NCBI RefSeq assembly: GCF_028128615.1
Contig: NZ_AMDP01000002.1
Location: 124,001-188,000, forward strand
Reading direction: 5' to 3'
Source: Enterococcus sp. 5H
Lineage (GTDB): Bacteria; Bacillota; Bacilli; Lactobacillales; Enterococcaceae
Length of the DNA stretch: 64,000 nucleotides
Program-made: the position numbers and the translations under genes
The notes under the pieces: generated by a model
Database searches by the model: none
Told to the model about the DNA's origin: nothing
The model's input: only the letters and a program-made list of their open reading frames with translations
In this document: positions 42,771 to 51,598 of the stretch, piece after piece
How positions within the stretch are numbered: position 1 is the stretch's first letter
Layout of the letters: every line of letters starts with the position of its first letter

Positions 42771-43196
42771 AAAAATAGTTATCTTTTACAAAAACCAACC
42801 TATTATTTATGGCTGGTCAGACTGTAGAAAAAAGGAGCTGGTTTGATTGCCAACTCCTTTTTTTCATAAATATAGTTATTGATGCGAAGTATCTTTTTGA
42901 GGTTTTAGATGGATTGAAGTTATAATGATAGTCAAAAATAGAGAAATAATAACATGAAATAGATAAAGAATCCACAGCTATTTGGTACTAATTTAATTGG
43001 TTTGTAAAATAAATTAGAGATTCATTTGAAGTAGAAGAGTTAAATACATATAATCGTACTTTATCGTAATCCTTCAAGCTTTTGTGTCCCAAATATACTT
43101 TAATTAATAAATAGGTGTTGGTTCAAGCAAAATTAACATAACATTCCAACAAAAACCTGTATAATAACAAAGTCGGAGTATAAAGGAGAGAACCCC
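42771..43196. other. 426-bp region at right end of accessory segment
   Basis: A terminator (42828-42864), then about 330 bases of AT-rich DNA with short, stop-interrupted frames (for instance a piece reading SFEVEELNTYNRTLS near 43020-43070) that may be the rest of a lost gene. A TATAAT-like box lies near 43160 before the amidase gene. Confidence 0.45.
42828..42864 (+). terminator. Terminator after Amidase_6 pair
   Basis: AAAAAAGGAGCTGG / CCAACTCCTTTTTT stem, then T; works in both directions. Confidence 0.8.
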
Positions 43197-44657
43197 ATGA
43201 AAGACGGTTTATATTACGCATCACAATTTAAAGAAAAAAAGATGAGTGTAACAGAATGGATCGATGACCGAGAGCAAAAATTAAAACAGTTAAACCCTAA
43301 ATTGAATGCTTTCGTTGACTGGGATGCATCTGCAGCAAAAAGACAATATGAATCTATGGAAGTAAGCAAGGGCCCTTTTTATGGCTTGCCGATTCCTTTA
43401 AAAATGTTAGGTCAAGACAAAGCTGGGATGAAGTCAACTTCCGGTTCTAGGCTGTTTACAGAAAATCGTTCAGTTTCGACCGATAATTTTGTTAAAAAAT
43501 TAGAAAATATTGGCTTTATTCCTTTAGGGAAAACCAATGCGCCTGAGTTTGGGTTTAAAAATATCTCAGATCCAATGATTTATGGACCATCTAGAAACCC
43601 TTGGAATCTTGCGCATTCACCAGGAGGTTCTAGCGGTGGTGCAGCGGCAGCTGTTGCCAGCGGTTTGTTCCCAATTGCTGGAGCAAGTGATGGTGGCGGA
43701 TCTATTCGAATTCCAGCATCTTTCAGTGGTTTAATTGGGCTAAAACCAACAAGAGGCAGCATGCCAGTCGGTCCCAATGGTTGGCGTGGCTGGCAGGGAG
43801 CTTCGATTGATTTTGCATTAACGGTTTCTATGCGTGATACGGAAACACTGTTCTATCATTTGCGTGGAACAGAGCCAGAAGCGCCATACCAAGCACCAAA
43901 ATCTGAATGGAATCACCATAAAATGGCAGAGAAAAAAATCCTGAAAATTGCCTTTTTGACGGAGTCCCCCGTGGGTACTTCAGTTTCAAATGAGGCGAAA
44001 AAAGCAATTCGTCATGCAACGGAATTCTTGGTAAAACAAGGGCACGAAGTAACAGAAATCTCTTATCCAGTAAACGGTCGTCAATTGATTGATAGCTACT
44101 ATTTAATGAATGGTGCGGAAACAGCCGCAATGTTTGCAAGTATTCAACATGAAATTAAACGACCAGTTACTAAAGTAGATATGGAATTAATGACTTGGGG
44201 CATCTATCAGTATGGATTAAAATTACCTGCAAGTGACTATGTAAGATCGCTTCAATTATGGGATCAAGCAGCCTTTAAGATGGAGCAATTATTTAAAGAA
44301 TATGATTTATTTTTGACGCCAACTGCAGCAGATATTGCGCCTGAAATTGATGCAGAATTGCAAAGTGAACAAATCCGTAAATCATTAGCGCAAGCAGAAA
44401 CCCAATCTACCTCACAACTACAAGACTTGGTGTATGCAATGTTTGAAAAAAGTTTAACTATCACCCCATATACTCAGTTAGCCAATTTAACAGGTCAACC
44501 AGCAATTAGTTTGCCCACTCACATTACCGATTCAGGGTTACCAATTGGCATTCAATTTATGGCCTCTAAAGGCAGAGAAGATTTACTTTTTCAAGTAGGC
44601 AAGCTCTTTGAACAAGAACAACAATTTTTATTACCTGAAATCTATCGTGAATTATAG
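43197..44657 (+). CDS. Amidase signature family hydrolase
   Basis: 486-aa enzyme of the amidase signature family. The catalytic Ser-cisSer-Lys triad is visible: K69 in LPIPLKMLG, cis-Ser S145 in SPGGSSGGAA and nucleophile S169 in GGGSIRIPAS. The length fits bacterial amidases rather than GatA, and the surrounding genes are transport genes, so it probably hydrolyses an imported amide or peptide derivative. AAAGGAGAG precedes the ATG. The ABC importer genes follow within ten bases. Confidence 0.88.
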   Translation: MKDGLYYASQFKEKKMSVTEWIDDREQKLKQLNPKLNAFVDWDASAAKRQYESMEVSKGPFYGLPIPLKMLGQDKAGMKSTSGSRLFTENRSVSTDNFVKKLENIGFIPLGKTNAPEFGFKNISDPMIYGPSRNPWNLAHSPGGSSGGAAAAVASGLFPIAGASDGGGSIRIPASFSGLIGLKPTRGSMPVGPNGWRGWQGASIDFALTVSMRDTETLFYHLRGTEPEAPYQAPKSEWNHHKMAEKKILKIAFLTESPVGTSVSNEAKKAIRHATEFLVKQGHEVTEISYPVNGRQLIDSYYLMNGAETAAMFASIQHEIKRPVTKVDMELMTWGIYQYGLKLPASDYVRSLQLWDQAAFKMEQLFKEYDLFLTPTAADIAPEIDAELQSEQIRKSLAQAETQSTSQLQDLVYAMFEKSLTITPYTQLANLTGQPAISLPTHITDSGLPIGIQFMASKGREDLLFQVGKLFEQEQQFLLPEIYREL

Positions 44658-44666
44658 GAGGAAGAC

Positions 44667-45512
44667 ATGAAAAAAATCTTTGTTAGTTTAAGTATAGTTG
44701 TATCAATTTTTATTTTAGCTGCGTGTGGCGGATCACAGGATAAAACAGCAGGAAAAGATGAAAGTTTTGAAAAAGTCGAAAAAGCAAAGCAATTAACCGT
44801 TGCAACATCGGGGACATTATTTCCATCGTCTTATTATAATGATAAAAATCAATTAACTGGATATGATGTTGATATTATCAAAGAAGTTGGCAAACGATTA
44901 GGTCTTGAGGTTGTATTTAAAGAGTACAATGTAGATGGGCAAATTGCTTCGGTCGAAAAAGGGGAAGCAGATTTAGCTGCAAATGATTTTAGCTTAACCG
45001 GTGAAAGAAAGAAGAAATTTATTTTGTCGACACCTATTAAATACTCTTTTGATAGCATGATTGTCCGAAAAAGTGATGATTCTGGAATTGCTTCACTTGA
45101 AGATTTAAAAGGTAAAAAAGCAGCAGGTGAACCAAATACAAATTATATGAAAATAGCTGAAAAATATGGAGCAAAATTGGTTACCTATGATAATGCAACA
45201 AATGATCAATATTTAACAGATGTAGCGAATGGACGGACAGATGTTATTTTGAATGACTATTATTTACAAAAAATGTCAGTGAGTGCGTTGCCGGATATCC
45301 CAGTAAAAATTTTGGAAGGTGTTTATTTCAATGCAAATCATACTGGCTTTATCATGAAAAAAGAGAGTGTTGCACTGAATGAAAAAATTAATGAGACTTT
45401 GAAAGAAATGCAAGCTGACGGCACAATGAAAAAAATATCTGAAAGCTATTTCCAAACGGACGTTTCAGTAGAACCAACTGAAAAAGTTGAAGAAAGTGTT
45501 TCGGTTGAGTAA
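44667..45512 (+). CDS. Amino-acid ABC transporter substrate-binding lipoprotein
   Basis: 281-aa extracellular binding protein of the SBP_bac_3 family. Lipoprotein signal peptide with lipobox LAAC (C19-20 region), then KAKQLTVATSGTLFPSSYY, LTGYDVDIIKEVGKRLG and the second-domain DLKGKKAAGEPNTNYMK. Such proteins bind polar amino acids, cystine or related compounds. The C-terminus is Glu/Val-rich. The permease gene starts directly after the stop codon. Confidence 0.88.
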   Translation: MKKIFVSLSIVVSIFILAACGGSQDKTAGKDESFEKVEKAKQLTVATSGTLFPSSYYNDKNQLTGYDVDIIKEVGKRLGLEVVFKEYNVDGQIASVEKGEADLAANDFSLTGERKKKFILSTPIKYSFDSMIVRKSDDSGIASLEDLKGKKAAGEPNTNYMKIAEKYGAKLVTYDNATNDQYLTDVANGRTDVILNDYYLQKMSVSALPDIPVKILEGVYFNANHTGFIMKKESVALNEKINETLKEMQADGTMKKISESYFQTDVSVEPTEKVEESVSVE

Positions 45513-46187
45513 ATGTATATACCAAAAATTGACTTTCACTTAATGCTGGAATCTATCCCATTTTTATTAACCGGATTACCTTATACGATTGGAATTAGTC
45601 TGATAACGTTTTTGATGGGAAATGTGATAGGAATTTTTTTGACGATGTTGGGGATGCTGAATTCAAAAATAATTAAAGCATTTGTACGTTTTTATATTTC
45701 ATTTTTGCGTGGTGTTCCTGCATTAGTGTTACTTTTTCTTTTGTACTTTGGCTTACCATACCAACTAAGTGCACTAACTGCTGCTTGTATTTGTTTTAGT
45801 TTGTCGAGCAGTGCTTTTATTGCTGAAATCTATCGAGGTTCAATTGCTGGTGTGGAAGCCGGACAGTGGGATGCGGCCTATGCGTTAGGCTTACCGTATG
45901 GAAAAGTGATGCGCAAAATAATTTTGCCCCAAGCATTTCGGATTTCTATTCCGGCTTTAGGAAACGTGGCGATGGACCTATTAAAAGGAACTTCTTTAGC
46001 AGCGATGATTACAATTCCTGATATTTTTCAAAAAGCAAAAATTGTTGGAGGCAGAACCTTTGATTATATGTCTATGTATATTTTAGTAGCGATTATCTAC
46101 TGGCTGCTTTGTATTGGAATTGGCTGGGGGCAAAATCGTTTAGAAAAATATTATGTGCATCGTTATAAAGTGACTACTGAGGGTTGA
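45513..46187 (+). CDS. Amino-acid ABC transporter permease
   Basis: 224-aa His/Glu/Gln/Arg/opine-type permease (HisMQ family), five predicted spans, with the EAA loop AALGLPYGKVMRKIILPQAFRI-like region at residues about 128-150 (AAYALGLPYGKVMRKIILPQ). It starts with no gap after the binding-protein stop. No ATP-binding subunit is encoded next to it, so a separately encoded ATPase must energise it. Confidence 0.88.
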   Translation: MYIPKIDFHLMLESIPFLLTGLPYTIGISLITFLMGNVIGIFLTMLGMLNSKIIKAFVRFYISFLRGVPALVLLFLLYFGLPYQLSALTAACICFSLSSSAFIAEIYRGSIAGVEAGQWDAAYALGLPYGKVMRKIILPQAFRISIPALGNVAMDLLKGTSLAAMITIPDIFQKAKIVGGRTFDYMSMYILVAIIYWLLCIGIGWGQNRLEKYYVHRYKVTTEG

Positions 46188-46501
46188 AACAGAATAAATC
46201 TTGTGGTGATCTGACTAATTAAAGGAGATTAATTATGGATAGGGAAGATAATAGAAATAATGAAATCCGAAAATAATGGATTTTATATTAAACTAGCACT
46301 CAGTTTTGATAGGGAAATCCAAATAATGAAAAGTCTTATAGAATTTATCATTAAAAATCAGATGATTATTCACATAAAGATCACAATTACTTTGTATTAT
46401 ATAAGCATACCAACAAACAACCCTAACAAAACACTTTTTCATTTTTAACTCCTTTTCCCACTCTTCCCCAAAGAGTGGGTATTTTTTTGTTAAAAGAATC
46501 T
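46188..46501. other. 314-bp region between ABC permease and cadD-like gene
   Basis: AAAGGAGATTAATT at 46222 precedes a 13-codon frame (ATG 46234), and a 62-codon frame that starts at 46260 without a ribosome site is not credible. A short segment, GATAGGGAA..AATAATGAAA, occurs twice. The region ends in a terminator with a CCCC loop. Confidence 0.45.
46457..46488. terminator. Terminator with C-rich loop
   Basis: CCCACTCTT / AAGAGTGGG stem, loop CCCCA, then seven T. The loop region reads CTTCCCCAAAG, very like that of small RNAs 1 and 2. Confidence 0.8.
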
Positions 46502-47101
46502 TTAGAAAAAAAGAAAGTTACTTTTAATTAATATATACACTCCTAAACCAATAAAAACGAATGGTACAATTTTTTTACCGTACTTTTCTAGAGTTTTAGC
46601 TATTTGATTTAACTGAGCTAGTTTGTATCCAAGCCAACACCAAATGGCAAGTAGCACAAAAAACGTGACGATTGTAAAGATGACCTGAATTGGTTGAAGT
46701 GTTAAAAAGCACGGCATGTAGATGCCTATATTATCACCACCATTAGCCATAGTGAAAGCAGCAATACTTATCACGGATATCTTAACTTTAAAAACACTGT
46801 CCGAATCTGCAAGGTTTACTTGCTTTTGTCTAACTAACATCCTAACTCCTAGATAAATTGGTAGAAGACCTAAAATTCCAGTCCACTCTATAGAAATAAA
46901 TGTTGCCCCAAAGCTTCCTAATAAACTTAAACCAAGAATGAATCCAAAGCCCAAATATTGCCCTAAAACAATTTTACATAAATCATTCCGCGACTGTTTT
47001 TCTTCTGAATCTTTTTGGAAAAATAACAAAATTAATATAAAAATATCATCAAGGTTCGTGGTAATAAATAGACTAATAGCCGTTATTAACATGAAAATCA
47101 T
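46502..47101 (-). CDS. CadD family cadmium resistance / cation transporter
   Basis: 199-aa membrane protein of the CadD family (PF03596 type), with about six spans, the conserved start ITTNLDDIFILILLF and the second-repeat motif MANGGDNIGIYMPCF with acidic residues in the membrane. Staphylococcal CadD gives low-level cadmium resistance, but many homologues have other cation substrates. No cadC-like ArsR gene is adjacent. The 5' region on the minus strand has a terminator hairpin (47138-47174). Confidence 0.82.
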   Translation of the reverse strand: MIFMLITAISLFITTNLDDIFILILLFFQKDSEEKQSRNDLCKIVLGQYLGFGFILGLSLLGSFGATFISIEWTGILGLLPIYLGVRMLVRQKQVNLADSDSVFKVKISVISIAAFTMANGGDNIGIYMPCFLTLQPIQVIFTIVTFFVLLAIWCWLGYKLAQLNQIAKTLEKYGKKIVPFVFIGLGVYILIKSNFLFF

Positions 47102-47137
47102 AAACTAAACCTACTTTCTTTTTTTCCCCTCAGGTAC

Positions 47138-47174
47138 AAAAAAAGACCTAAGTACACAAATGTATACATAGGCC
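47138..47174 (-). terminator. Terminator/attenuator between rodA-like gene and cadD-like gene
   Basis: Minus-strand stem GGCCTATGTATAC / GTGTACTTAGGTC with seven T, about 130 bases after the rodA-like stop codon and 37 bases before the cadD-like start. It either ends the cell-wall operon or attenuates cadD expression. Confidence 0.75.
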
Positions 47175-47302
47175 TGTAATTTCAGTTCGATTTGATAGAC
47201 GAATCTATTAAATGACTTTACCACAACTAAATAATAGTTATAAACTGCCCCGTCCTATGGAGTAGGGAAAATTTAGCATTTATTTTAAAGATTTTCAAGT
47301 AG

Positions 47303-48520
47303 CTAAGTTGATTTAACGCGTACAAATTCTTTTTCTTTTGGAAGATAGATGTCTGTTTTTTCTTTCTGATAATACATTGAGAGAATCAAACCGATCGCAA
47401 TAAAGTTTGCCAGATAAGCACTACCACCTTGACTGATAAAGGGTAACGGGATACCTGTTAAAGGAAGTAATCCAATATTAGAGCCGATATTTTCAAGAAT
47501 GTGAAATAAGAAATACATAATAACTCCGGTAGTAATATATGCATAGAATTCTCGCTTCGCATTTAATGTACAAATCAACATTTGATAAATCAGATAGAAG
47601 AATAACAAAATCAAAATACAGGTCCCAACAAAACCGTATGCTTCACCAATAACGGTAAAGATCATATCAGATTCTCGCACTGGAACATAAACTTCTAAAT
47701 TTGATAAACCTTTGCCGAGCATTTCACCCGAACCAATCGCAGTTAGACCTCGTGCTTGCTGAAAGGAAATAGAATCAGCATATTCAAAGGGATTTAGCCA
47801 GGCATGAATGCGGTCAAACTGATAGGGTTTAAAGTGAAGAAATGAAAGGATTTTTTGCCCTTGTTCTGTTAAAACCAATAGAATTCCAGTTACACCAAGA
47901 GCGGTCAGGGCGGCAAATCCAGTACCTAAAATTTTCCAAGAACAGCCTGAAACTAAAAGCATCCCAACAAAAATGGACATAAAAACCAAACTGGTTCCAA
48001 AATCTTTTTGATAAAACATTAAAGCCATCACAGGCAAACTTACAAGAACCATTTCTCCTAGTAAGCGAAAGTCGTCTTTTAATGTCGCCTGATCAGATGT
48101 TTTTTGCCTTCTTTTAGTAATGATATAAGCTAACATCAAAATGTAGCCTAACTTCACAAATTCTGACGGTTGGAATGAAAATGGTCCGATTCGAGCCCAG
48201 CGTTTTGTACCTGTAGCAGCAGACATTACCGGATCATGAAAAGGAATTAAAAGGCTCATTAAACCTAAAGAAAGGGCGTAAATAGCTGGTGTAAATTTCC
48301 ATAGATATCTAATCGGGATAAACATTGTAATAAACATTGAGATAAAGCCCAAAATGGTCCATGCTAACTGTTTTTTTAGTAAAGGATCAAAGGATTCAAT
48401 GGCTGGATCAGCCTTAAAAGCACCGTATTGTGCAACAAAACCAATAAGTATTAAAAGAAAAACAGGTAAAAGCAGAGCATAATTGACAGGTTCATTTTTA
48501 GGTGCTAACTTATTTCTCAT
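47303..48520 (-). CDS. SEDS peptidoglycan polymerase (FtsW/RodA/SpoVE family), copy 1
   Basis: 405-aa SEDS protein with ten predicted spans. SEDS proteins are glycosyltransferases that polymerise lipid II with a partner class B PBP. Typical motifs: GTKRWARIGPFSFQPSEFVKLGYI, YQKDFGTSLVF, the long loop GKGLSNLEVYVPVRESDMIFTVIGEAYGFVG and GIPLPFISQGGSAYLANF. The match is closer to RodA. ATG 48520 follows AGGAGGG and overlaps the preceding SEDS gene by 11 bases. Confidence 0.9.
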   Translation of the reverse strand: MRNKLAPKNEPVNYALLLPVFLLILIGFVAQYGAFKADPAIESFDPLLKKQLAWTILGFISMFITMFIPIRYLWKFTPAIYALSLGLMSLLIPFHDPVMSAATGTKRWARIGPFSFQPSEFVKLGYILMLAYIITKRRQKTSDQATLKDDFRLLGEMVLVSLPVMALMFYQKDFGTSLVFMSIFVGMLLVSGCSWKILGTGFAALTALGVTGILLVLTEQGQKILSFLHFKPYQFDRIHAWLNPFEYADSISFQQARGLTAIGSGEMLGKGLSNLEVYVPVRESDMIFTVIGEAYGFVGTCILILLFFYLIYQMLICTLNAKREFYAYITTGVIMYFLFHILENIGSNIGLLPLTGIPLPFISQGGSAYLANFIAIGLILSMYYQKEKTDIYLPKEKEFVRVKST

Positions 48521-49697
48521 AAATGCCCTCCTGAGTCATTTCTTTTTCTCTTATTTCGGTACCACGAGCATTGAGAGCGATAGCCAATGTAATACTCAAG
48601 ATTAACAGACTAGAACCACCATAACTAATGAATGGAAAAGTTAAACCTGTCATTGGAATATACCCTAACAAGCTGCCGATATTTACAGAAACCTGCAAAC
48701 AAATTAATGTTCCACAACCGATATAAAGATAAGAATAGTACAAAATTTTTGAACGAATAGCTAGTAAAAATAGACGACCCGCAATGAAGAAAACAAGGAA
48801 CAGAATACCTAATGAAACGATCAGCCCCAACTCTTCAATTACAATAGCAAAGATAAAATCAGTATCTGCTGCAGGTAAAAAGCCTTTCTTTTGGATACTG
48901 TTTCCTAATCCTCGTCCAAAAAAACCACCGTTATGCATAGCGTAATAAGCGTTAGAGGTTTGAAATCCGATACCCGTCGGATCAACAAAAGGATTTTGCA
49001 TAACTTCAAAACGTGTAACTAAATAACTAAATTTTTGCGGCATCCAATTTGTCGGAATCGAAAGCAGCAAAATTGTTCCGAGTCGTTTGATAACAACGAA
49101 TGAAATTAAGGCTAATGACATAAAAATTGGCGACAAACCACTAGATAAGAAAAATACCGCAACTAAAATGAAGATCATTGAGGCACCAGCAACATTGGGC
49201 TGTACAGCCACCAAAAACATAAAGAAAAGCGAAACGTAAAAAGCTTTACGATAATCTTTAAACGAAAAAGGAACTAGTTTATTTGACTTTGTTAAAGTAG
49301 AAGACAAATAAAGTACAAGGACTAAAGGAACTAATTCTGATGGTTGAAACAGCATTACGCCCAAATTGATCCAGCGTTTCGCACCACCAACAGTCGTTCC
49401 AATGAATGGTAAAGCGATCAATGAAAGAAACGTTACAAAAAGGATAATTTTCATCGTTTGTGGTTTTCGCAGTACTTTCAAATTGATTCGAAAAATAATA
49501 CTCATACAAATTAAACTAAAAAGAAAGTATGAGCTTTGTTTAATAGCTTTGCTTGCTGGGCTTAAATCAGTATCTAAAAATTGATAGGAGCTGGAACTAT
49601 AAACCATTAAGATACCGATCACGCATAAGACTAAATAAGGAATTAGAATGTAATAGTCTATATAATGTAACTTAGAAACCTTTGCCGACCACTTCAT
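48510..49697 (-). CDS. SEDS peptidoglycan polymerase (FtsW/RodA/SpoVE family), copy 2
   Basis: 395-aa SEDS protein with the same fold as its neighbour but well diverged: GGAKRWINLGVMLFQPSELVPLVLVLYLSS, QPNVAGASMIF, FFGRGLGNSIQKKGFLPAADTDFIFAIVIEELG, and GLTFPFISYGGSSLL. The KGFLPAADTDFIFA loop is nearer to FtsW than to RodA. Two SEDS genes in tandem under one leader is unusual. Overlaps the LCP gene by four bases (ATGA). Confidence 0.9.
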   Translation of the reverse strand: MKWSAKVSKLHYIDYYILIPYLVLCVIGILMVYSSSSYQFLDTDLSPASKAIKQSSYFLFSLICMSIIFRINLKVLRKPQTMKIILFVTFLSLIALPFIGTTVGGAKRWINLGVMLFQPSELVPLVLVLYLSSTLTKSNKLVPFSFKDYRKAFYVSLFFMFLVAVQPNVAGASMIFILVAVFFLSSGLSPIFMSLALISFVVIKRLGTILLLSIPTNWMPQKFSYLVTRFEVMQNPFVDPTGIGFQTSNAYYAMHNGGFFGRGLGNSIQKKGFLPAADTDFIFAIVIEELGLIVSLGILFLVFFIAGRLFLLAIRSKILYYSYLYIGCGTLICLQVSVNIGSLLGYIPMTGLTFPFISYGGSSLLILSITLAIALNARGTEIREKEMTQEGIYEK

Positions 49698-50620
49698 TTT
49701 TGTTCTCCTTCAGCTAAAAAAGCATGAATTGCTTGTTTATTTTGCTCTTCATCAATTTCTAAAACACTGCCAGCATCAGTGTAATCATTAAATGACCAAC
49801 TATTCTCAACAGGAACGGACAAAGTTTCTAAGTTTTTAACCTTCCCTGATAGAAAGTCTTTTGCTAAAGAAATTAACGTTTCAGAAGGGATATTTGTATC
49901 TAGAAACCCCATAGCTTGACCTGCGATTTTAGGTAATTGAGTAATTGGAACAGCATTTTTTGCTTGTTTAGCTAAAGCATCCATTACTTGCTGCTGCCTC
50001 CTAATACGACCAAAATCACCTTCTTCGTCCATTCTAAAACGAGCATATTGAAGTAAAGTATTACCATCCATCACTTGAGCACCTTGTTTAATGTCCACAT
50101 TATCTAAATTAATATCTTTTTCGGCATCAATTTCAACACCATTTGGATAAAGTTCGTTAATCAATTGGATAAAGTGGTTGAAATTAAGCGAAATGTAGTA
50201 GTTAATTGGTAAATCAAAAGAATCTTTGAGTACTTGTCTTGTTAATTCTGCTCCGCCATAAGCATATGCTGCGTTAATTTTTTCTAAACCATGGTTTGGA
50301 ATTTCAACATAAGAATCACGCATGATTGAAATCAGTTTTGGCTGCTTTGTTTCTCTATTATAATGAGCAACCATCAGGGTGTCTGAGCGACCGCCATCTT
50401 CATCATCTTCACGACCATCATCACCAATTATCATGATGGAAATTTCTTTCATATCCGTTCGTTGATCTCCAGAAAAATTTTGATTTTTTGTTTTATTTAT
50501 GGATGTTTGTGCTTGTTTTTTTCCACTGTTGAACTCAATAACGGCGTAACTTCCAATTGCTGTGAAAATCAAGAGGATAAATAAAGTAAGTCCAATAATT
50601 ATTTTACCTGTCTTTTTCAT
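49694..50620 (-). CDS. LytR-CpsA-Psr (LCP) family protein
   Basis: 308-aa membrane-anchored LCP protein; the family attaches teichoic acids or capsule glycans to peptidoglycan. N-terminal span about residues 4-26, then the extracellular LCP domain with MIIGDDGREDDEDGGRSDTLMVAHYN, SIMRDSYVEIP, INAAYAYGGAELT, and RRQQQVMDAL. ATG 50620 follows GAGGAATACAAA; the frame is open 39 codons further with no site. First gene of LCP-SEDS-SEDS, preceded by the M-box riboswitch. Confidence 0.88.
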   Translation of the reverse strand: MKKTGKIIIGLTLFILLIFTAIGSYAVIEFNSGKKQAQTSINKTKNQNFSGDQRTDMKEISIMIIGDDGREDDEDGGRSDTLMVAHYNRETKQPKLISIMRDSYVEIPNHGLEKINAAYAYGGAELTRQVLKDSFDLPINYYISLNFNHFIQLINELYPNGVEIDAEKDINLDNVDIKQGAQVMDGNTLLQYARFRMDEEGDFGRIRRQQQVMDALAKQAKNAVPITQLPKIAGQAMGFLDTNIPSETLISLAKDFLSGKVKNLETLSVPVENSWSFNDYTDAGSVLEIDEEQNKQAIHAFLAEGEQK

Positions 50621-50811
50621 TTTGTATTCCTCGCTAATCATTTTATTGATCATTAAATAAAGTTGGATTAAGGAGTCGATAGTGAGTGCACGGGGAAAAG
50701 TTCTGTAGGCTGTTGTTTTAAATGATAAAATTGACAAATAGGTAAATTGTAAATTAGCTTAGGCATCTCCAGCTAATTAAATAAAAATTTGCCAAAAAAA
50801 GTGATCAAAAA

Positions 50812-50846
50812 CAAAAAACCTTCGCTGAAAAAATACTCAGCGAAGG
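50812..50846 (-). terminator. Rho-independent terminator of M-box leader
   Basis: Minus-strand stem CCTTCGCTGA / TCAGCGAAGG with a T run (A run at 50812-50818 on the plus strand), right behind the aptamer: the expected expression platform of a Mg2+-off switch. Confidence 0.88.
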
Positions 50847-50864
50847 GGATTGATTACAGCACAA

Positions 50865-51042
50865 ATAGAGCTTTCCATCATTCTCATCGTTGAGTTTTAG
50901 CACTATGAAACGTAAAAAGCTGCGCTTTTAGCTACTTTGTGAAAAGCCTTAATTCGACAATTCCTGTCCTACCCATGCCTGTCTTTCGACATTTTTGAGC
51001 AGTAGCCTGTGTTTCCATAGGAGCCTCACCTAACAAGTTATT
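50865..51042 (-). promoter_or_regulatory. M-box (ykoK) magnesium riboswitch
   Basis: On the minus strand the leader contains GTTAGGTGAGGCTCCT, then GGCTACTGCTCAAAAATG, TCGAAAGAC, and further on CATAGTGCTAAAACTC and AACGATGA. These are the strongly conserved parts of the M-box aptamer, in the right order and spacing. High Mg2+ should favour the terminator at 50812-50846. The gene downstream is the LCP gene of the LCP-SEDS-SEDS operon, not a Mg2+ transporter. Confidence 0.92.
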
Positions 51043-51054
51043 TAGATCGTCCTA

Positions 51055-51083
51055 AATATAGTAAAAAAAACGACTTAAGTCAA
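51055..51083 (-). promoter_or_regulatory. Promoter of M-box leader
   Basis: Minus strand TTGACT (51083-51078), 17 bases, TATATT (51060-51055), about 15-20 bases before the aptamer. Confidence 0.75.
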
Positions 51084-51598
51084 TGCCATAAAGCTTAATT
51101 TTTTCATAATAGAAAAAGCCAAGAGAAAAGAACTTTCGTTATTTAAAAGTTTTTATACTAGATATCGTTGTGAAATAGGCTTTTAAACGTAATAACAATA
51201 AATAGTGTCAAAATAAATAGATAAATTAACATTTTTTTATTTCTTAATTTTTTTTTAAGAAAGATTTGTTGTTTTAAAATAATTTTAAAACAAATGATTA
51301 AACAAAAAATTTAACGAGTGCTATACTAAAAATGGAATGAAACAGAAATTTTGACTGTACTATTATTTTGCTTTAAAAATAATTTTATTGTTATATTTAA
51401 AACCTTAATCGTATTGTCACAACTTGGAAATAGACTAGTACAGAAAATGTGTGGAACTTTGGAAAAGTAAATGAAGTGTTTGTTACAGGATTCAAAATAG
51501 ATGAACCATTTATGATGAATATTTAATTGATTATCAAGAGAATGAAAAATTGGACGTAACAATTTTACCGAATCAATTTTATTAGAAGGGTGAGCGAA
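51084..51598. other. 515-bp AT-rich region upstream of alsD
   Basis: Very AT-rich, no intact gene. The last 150 bases hold a C-terminal gene fragment (next entry). Two short palindromes rich in A/T (around 51270-51300) may be promoter elements of alsD. Confidence 0.5.
51440..51584 (+). pseudogene. C-terminal remnant of an unidentified gene
   Basis: Without start codon: a frame reading VWNFGKVNEVFVTGFKIDEP then MMNI and a stop is followed, one frame over, by DYQENEKLDVTILPNQFY and a stop. Read together this looks like the end of a decayed protein of unknown family. Confidence 0.4.

Noticed and set aside
42960-43100. Fragment suspected to be a transposase remnant
   Set aside because: Only about 15 readable residues between stops; too little to name a family.
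46260-46448. 62-codon frame after the ABC permease
   Set aside because: No ribosome site, low-complexity AT-driven composition, no family pattern.
47175-47260. TTCGA-containing stretch considered as a tRNA
   Set aside because: No acceptor stem or anticodon arm could be drawn on either strand.
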